A stretch of 64,000 nt of DNA from Bauldia sp. (GTDB taxonomy: Bacteria > Pseudomonadota > Alphaproteobacteria > Rhizobiales > Kaistiaceae). The notes under the pieces were generated by a model. The model was given only the letters and a program-made list of their open reading frames with translations. It was not told where the DNA came from and searched no databases. How positions within the stretch are numbered: position 1 is the first letter of the stretch; the number at the start of each line of letters is the position of its first letter. The stretch covers positions 62,001 to 126,000 of the forward strand of contig JAHCJZ010000002.1 of assembly GCA_026126025.1 (NCBI GenBank), read 5' to 3'. Shown here one piece after another: positions 61,189-64,000 of the stretch. The position numbers and the translations under genes were made by a program.

Positions 61189-62658
61189 CTAGGCGCTGAC
61201 GCGGGCTTCGTTGCGGCGGCCCGCGGGACGCTGGCGGCGGCGGTTGCGGGAGCCGTTGGGCTTGCCGGCGGGCTTCGGCGCGGCGCCGGCGCGGTTGCCG
61301 TCTTCGGCGTGGCGCGGGCGGCCCGTCCCGTTCTGCATGAACGCAACGCCGGCGATGGCAGCCGGCTCGCCGCGGTCGTTGCCGGCCGGGCGCGCCTTGT
61401 GGCGGGGCTGGCCGCGCTTGGCGGGCGGCGTGGCGGCATGGCTGCGGTGATCGTGCGGCGTCCAGCCGCCGCGGCGGCGCGGGCCGCCGTCGCGCTCCGG
61501 CTCCCGCGCGACGCGCGTGGCGGCGAGATCGACGTCGGTCACGGTCATCACCGGGATCGCCTGCCGGGTCAGGCGCTCGATGGCGCGAAGGTTGCCGCGC
61601 TCGTCGCCCGCGACGAGCGCGATCGCGATGCCCGTTGCGCCGGCACGCGCGGTGCGGCCGATGCGGTGGACGTAGCTCTCCGCGACGTCGGGCAGGTCGA
61701 AATTGAACACATGGGTGATGCCGTCGACATCGATGCCGCGGGCGGCGATGTCGGTGGCGACGAGGATGTTCGGCTCGCCGCGGCGGAACGCATCGAGCGC
61801 GCGCTCGCGCTGCGGCTGGGACTTGTTGCCGTGGATCGCCAGCGCCTCGAAGCCTCCGGCGGCGAGGCCCTTCACGACGCGGTCGGCGCCGCGCTTGGTG
61901 CGGGCGAAGACCAGCGCACGGCCGACCTCCGGCCCGGCGAGCAGCTTCGCGAGCACCGCGGTCTTGGCGCCGCTCTCGACATGAACGACGTGCTGCTCGA
62001 TCCGCTCGGCGGTGGTGGCGACAGGCGTCACCGCAACCCGGGCGGGGTTCGACAGGAAGGCGTCGGCGAGCGCGGCGATCTCCTTCGGCATGGTGGCCGA
62101 GAAGAGCAGCGTCTGGCGGGTCTTCGGCACCCGTGCGGCGATCGAGCGGATGGTGTGGATGAAGCCCATGTCGAGCATGCGGTCGGCTTCGTCGAGGACG
62201 AAGACCTCGACCTTGTCGAGTGTCACCGCCCGCTCCTGCATCAGGTCGACGAGGCGGCCCGGGGTGGCGACGAGGATGTCGACGCCCTGCGCGAGGGCGC
62301 GGATCTGCTTGCCGATCGGAACGCCGCCAATGGCGATCGCGGTGCGGAGGCGAAGATGCCGCCCGTAGGCGTTGAAGCGCTCCTCGATCTGGTTGGAGAG
62401 CTCCCGCGTCGGGCTGAGGACGAGGACGCGCGCGGTGCGCGGCGCAGGCGTCTTCCGGTCATTCGCGAGGCGATGGAGGATCGGCAGCGCGAAGGCGGCG
62501 GTCTTGCCGGTGCCGGTCTGCGCGATCGCGACGATGTCGCGGCCGGCGGTCACGAACGGGATGGCCTGCGCCTGGATCGGGGTGGGTACGGAATGGCCTT
62601 CTTCGACGAGCGCCGAGGCAATCGGCGCCGCGAGGCCGAGTTCAGAGAACGAATTCAA
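61189..62658 (-). CDS. DEAD-box ATP-dependent RNA helicase
   Basis: About 489 residues, of the RhlE/DeaD class. Motifs in order: the Q motif with PTPIQAQAIPF, AQTGTGKT, PTRELSNQ, TPGRLVDLM, VLDEADRMLDMGF, SATMP, ARGIDVDGITHVFNFDLP and HRIGRTARAG. The last 110 residues are basic and Arg/Gly/Pro-rich (RRGGWTPHDHRSHAA), typical of RNA-binding tails. It unwinds RNA in ribosome assembly, mRNA turnover or cold adaptation. The TTG at 62658 (LNSFSELGL) matches the usual start of the family; the frame is open to 62793. Confidence 0.93.
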   Translation of the reverse strand: MNSFSELGLAAPIASALVEEGHSVPTPIQAQAIPFVTAGRDIVAIAQTGTGKTAAFALPILHRLANDRKTPAPRTARVLVLSPTRELSNQIEERFNAYGRHLRLRTAIAIGGVPIGKQIRALAQGVDILVATPGRLVDLMQERAVTLDKVEVFVLDEADRMLDMGFIHTIRSIAARVPKTRQTLLFSATMPKEIAALADAFLSNPARVAVTPVATTAERIEQHVVHVESGAKTAVLAKLLAGPEVGRALVFARTKRGADRVVKGLAAGGFEALAIHGNKSQPQRERALDAFRRGEPNILVATDIAARGIDVDGITHVFNFDLPDVAESYVHRIGRTARAGATGIAIALVAGDERGNLRAIERLTRQAIPVMTVTDVDLAATRVAREPERDGGPRRRGGWTPHDHRSHAATPPAKRGQPRHKARPAGNDRGEPAAIAGVAFMQNGTGRPRHAEDGNRAGAAPKPAGKPNGSRNRRRQRPAGRRNEARVSA

Positions 62659-62865
62659 GGGGATGCTTTCACGAATGGAGCCGGCGCGCCGCTCATGGCG
62701 AGCGCGCGACAGGCTTCGGGGGATGAGGACCCCGCGTGCCTGGGTGCTCTGCGATTTGTGGATGGCTGGCCGACGACTCAGTCGATCGTTCACGCGGCCT
62801 GCCGCTGATATGGGCGCGAAGTCTTAAGAAAGCAACCGCGACAAGGTCGCAGGCTGCGCCCGGCC

Positions 62866-63717
62866 TCAGGTCGCGACGAACGAACCACCATTGGGGTGGA
62901 TGGTCTGCCCGGTGAAATAGGAGCTGTCCTCGCAGGCAAGGAAGAGGAAGGCCGGCGCCACCTCGTTCGGCTGGCCGGCGCGGCCCATCGGCGTGTTCTC
63001 ACCGAACCTTGCGACCTTCTCTGCCGGGAAGCTCGCGGGGATCAGCGGGGTCCAGATCGGTCCGGGCGCCACGGCGTTGACGCGGATGCCCTTGTTGGCG
63101 AGGCGCTGCGAGAGAGCGCGGGTCAGGGTGACGATGGCGCCCTTGGTCGTCGAATAGTCGAGAAGCTCCTCGTGACCCTGATAGGCGGTGATCGAGGCGG
63201 TGTTGATGATCGCCGCGCCTTCCTTGAGATGCCGGAGCGCGGCCTGGATCATGAAGAAATAGCCGAAGAAATTGGTGCGGAAGGTCTCCTCCAGCTCGAT
63301 CTCCTCGATCGCGGCGATGTCGGGCCGGACGTGCTGCTCGGCGGCGTTGTTGACGAGGATGTCGAGCTGGCCGAACTGCCCGATCAGCTCCTTCACCGCC
63401 GATTTGCAGAAGGCCTTGTCGCCCACGTCGCCGCGCAGGAGCAGCGCCTCGCTGCCCTCCTCTTCGACCAGCGCCCTGGTGTCCTCTGCGTCGCGGTCCT
63501 CTTCGAGATAGAGGATGCCGACCTTCGCCCCTTCGCGGGCGAAGAGCACCGACACCGCCCGGCCGATGCCGGAATCGCCGCCGGTGACGAGCGCGACCTT
63601 GCCGCGGAGACGGCCGCTGCCGGGGTAGCGCGGCTCGTAGTCCGGCGCGGGGCGCATCCGGTGCTCCCGGCCGGGCTGGACGTTCTGGTGCTGGGCAGGC
63701 TGGGCCGTCGCGGCCAT
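62866..63717 (-). CDS. Short-chain dehydrogenase/reductase
   Basis: A 283-residue SDR of the stress-associated YhdF/YghA-like branch, which has a Gln/His-rich, Pro-containing N-terminal extension (about 40 residues) before KVALVTGGDSGIGRAVSVLF, the NAD(P) motif. NNAAEQHVRPD, the catalytic Ser in NTASITAYQGHEELLDYSTTK with Tyr and Lys, and GQTIHPNGGSFV at the end complete the pattern. It is a cytosolic NAD(P)-dependent alcohol/carbonyl oxidoreductase of unknown substrate. Confidence 0.92.
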   Translation of the reverse strand: MAATAQPAQHQNVQPGREHRMRPAPDYEPRYPGSGRLRGKVALVTGGDSGIGRAVSVLFAREGAKVGILYLEEDRDAEDTRALVEEEGSEALLLRGDVGDKAFCKSAVKELIGQFGQLDILVNNAAEQHVRPDIAAIEEIELEETFRTNFFGYFFMIQAALRHLKEGAAIINTASITAYQGHEELLDYSTTKGAIVTLTRALSQRLANKGIRVNAVAPGPIWTPLIPASFPAEKVARFGENTPMGRAGQPNEVAPAFLFLACEDSSYFTGQTIHPNGGSFVAT

Positions 63718-63861
63718 GGAACCCCTCCGGTGTGACGCGGTCGTGTTGATCGCTCAGAACGCCCCCGCCGTCCGGCGGGTTCCCGCAACCGGCGCGGAAC
63801 AGAAATGCGGGTTGGAGCGTCAACCCCGCGGCGCCGCAGGGGCGGCTCGATCGGGGTTGGC

Positions 63862-64000
63862 ATGGCGAACAGCGACGGGGAACGCAGTCATTCGTGCTGG
63901 ATGGACGTTGCCGCGCCGGTGGTGCGCGCGCTCGACCGCAACATCGACGTGGACGTGGCGGTGATCGGCTCCGGCATTGCCGGGCTGTCGGTGGCGTTCG
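63862..64000 (+). CDS. FAD-dependent oxidoreductase, cut by right edge
   Basis: The first 46 codons of a gene. After a short polar start and VAAPVVRALDRNIDVD comes VDVAVIGSGIAGLSVAF, the beta-alpha-beta FAD-binding GxGxxG motif of DAO-type (amine or amino-acid) oxidoreductases. A Trp-containing leader like this is common in putrescine-oxidase-like proteins, but too little is present to name a substrate. Divergent from the SDR gene by 144 bases. Confidence 0.75.
   Translation, partial: MANSDGERSHSCWMDVAAPVVRALDRNIDVDVAVIGSGIAGLSVAF

Overview
This 64 kb window is GC-rich chromosomal DNA, and its gene content points to an alphaproteobacterium, probably a soil or water member of the Hyphomicrobiales. 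The evidence is the many ABC uptake operons with LacI-type regulators, an AglEFGK-like sugar importer, twin-arginine-exported enzymes, quinoprotein and tryptophylquinone dehydrogenases, and short palindromic intergenic repeats typical of that group. No rRNA, tRNA, phage, integrase, transposase or CRISPR array was seen. The assignment is inferred from gene content, not from a marker gene.

Layout. 1-876: a LacI-type regulator cut by the left edge. 1196-9124: an unknown helical protein, then a glycan-decoration block (FkbM methyltransferase fused to a sulfotransferase, pyruvyltransferase, a 1080-residue double glycosyltransferase, a GT14-like enzyme). 9137-12184: a membrane-bound winged-helix regulator divergent from a class C beta-lactamase-fold lipoprotein whose catalytic motifs are all replaced, then an L,D-transpeptidase-like protein with an altered active site. 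12304-20840: a ribose-type ABC operon with its LacI repressor and a Gfo/Idh/MocA dehydrogenase, divergent from a monooxygenase-fold protein and an Fe-type alcohol dehydrogenase, with a perfect LacI operator between them. 20849-32726: a truncated hemoglobin, a LuxR regulator, a pentapeptide-repeat protein, four tandem PQQ-dehydrogenase paralogs and a monoheme cytochrome c.

32882-41784: a polar amino-acid ABC operon, a branched-chain amino-acid ABC system and a LysE exporter. 41959-48754: a patatin phospholipase, a SLOG-like plus multi-TM (SLATT-like) protein, and a convergent DUF4062-like/STAND/TPR protein; this resembles bacterial conflict or immunity genes. 48864-56473: an Agl-like sugar ABC system with a GH1 beta-glucosidase and a LacI regulator; a sigma70-like promoter and a LacI-type operator lie upstream of the binding-protein gene. 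56740-61158: an AraC regulator and an aromatic amine dehydrogenase cluster (aauBEDA plus cytochrome c). 61189-64000: a DEAD-box RNA helicase, an SDR dehydrogenase and the start of an FAD oxidoreductase.

How it fits together: most of the window takes up organic nutrients (sugars, amino acids) or oxidises alcohols and amines in the periplasm through PQQ or TTQ enzymes feeding c-type cytochromes. The most unusual items are the four quinoproteins, which by eye alignment show a reciprocal Glu/Asp exchange at the metal/PQQ site and lack the vicinal cysteines; related A/C-G/T palindromes upstream of the LuxR gene, the pentapeptide gene and the cytochrome/PQQ block; the degenerate beta-lactamase-fold protein; and the patatin/SLOG-SLATT/STAND island.
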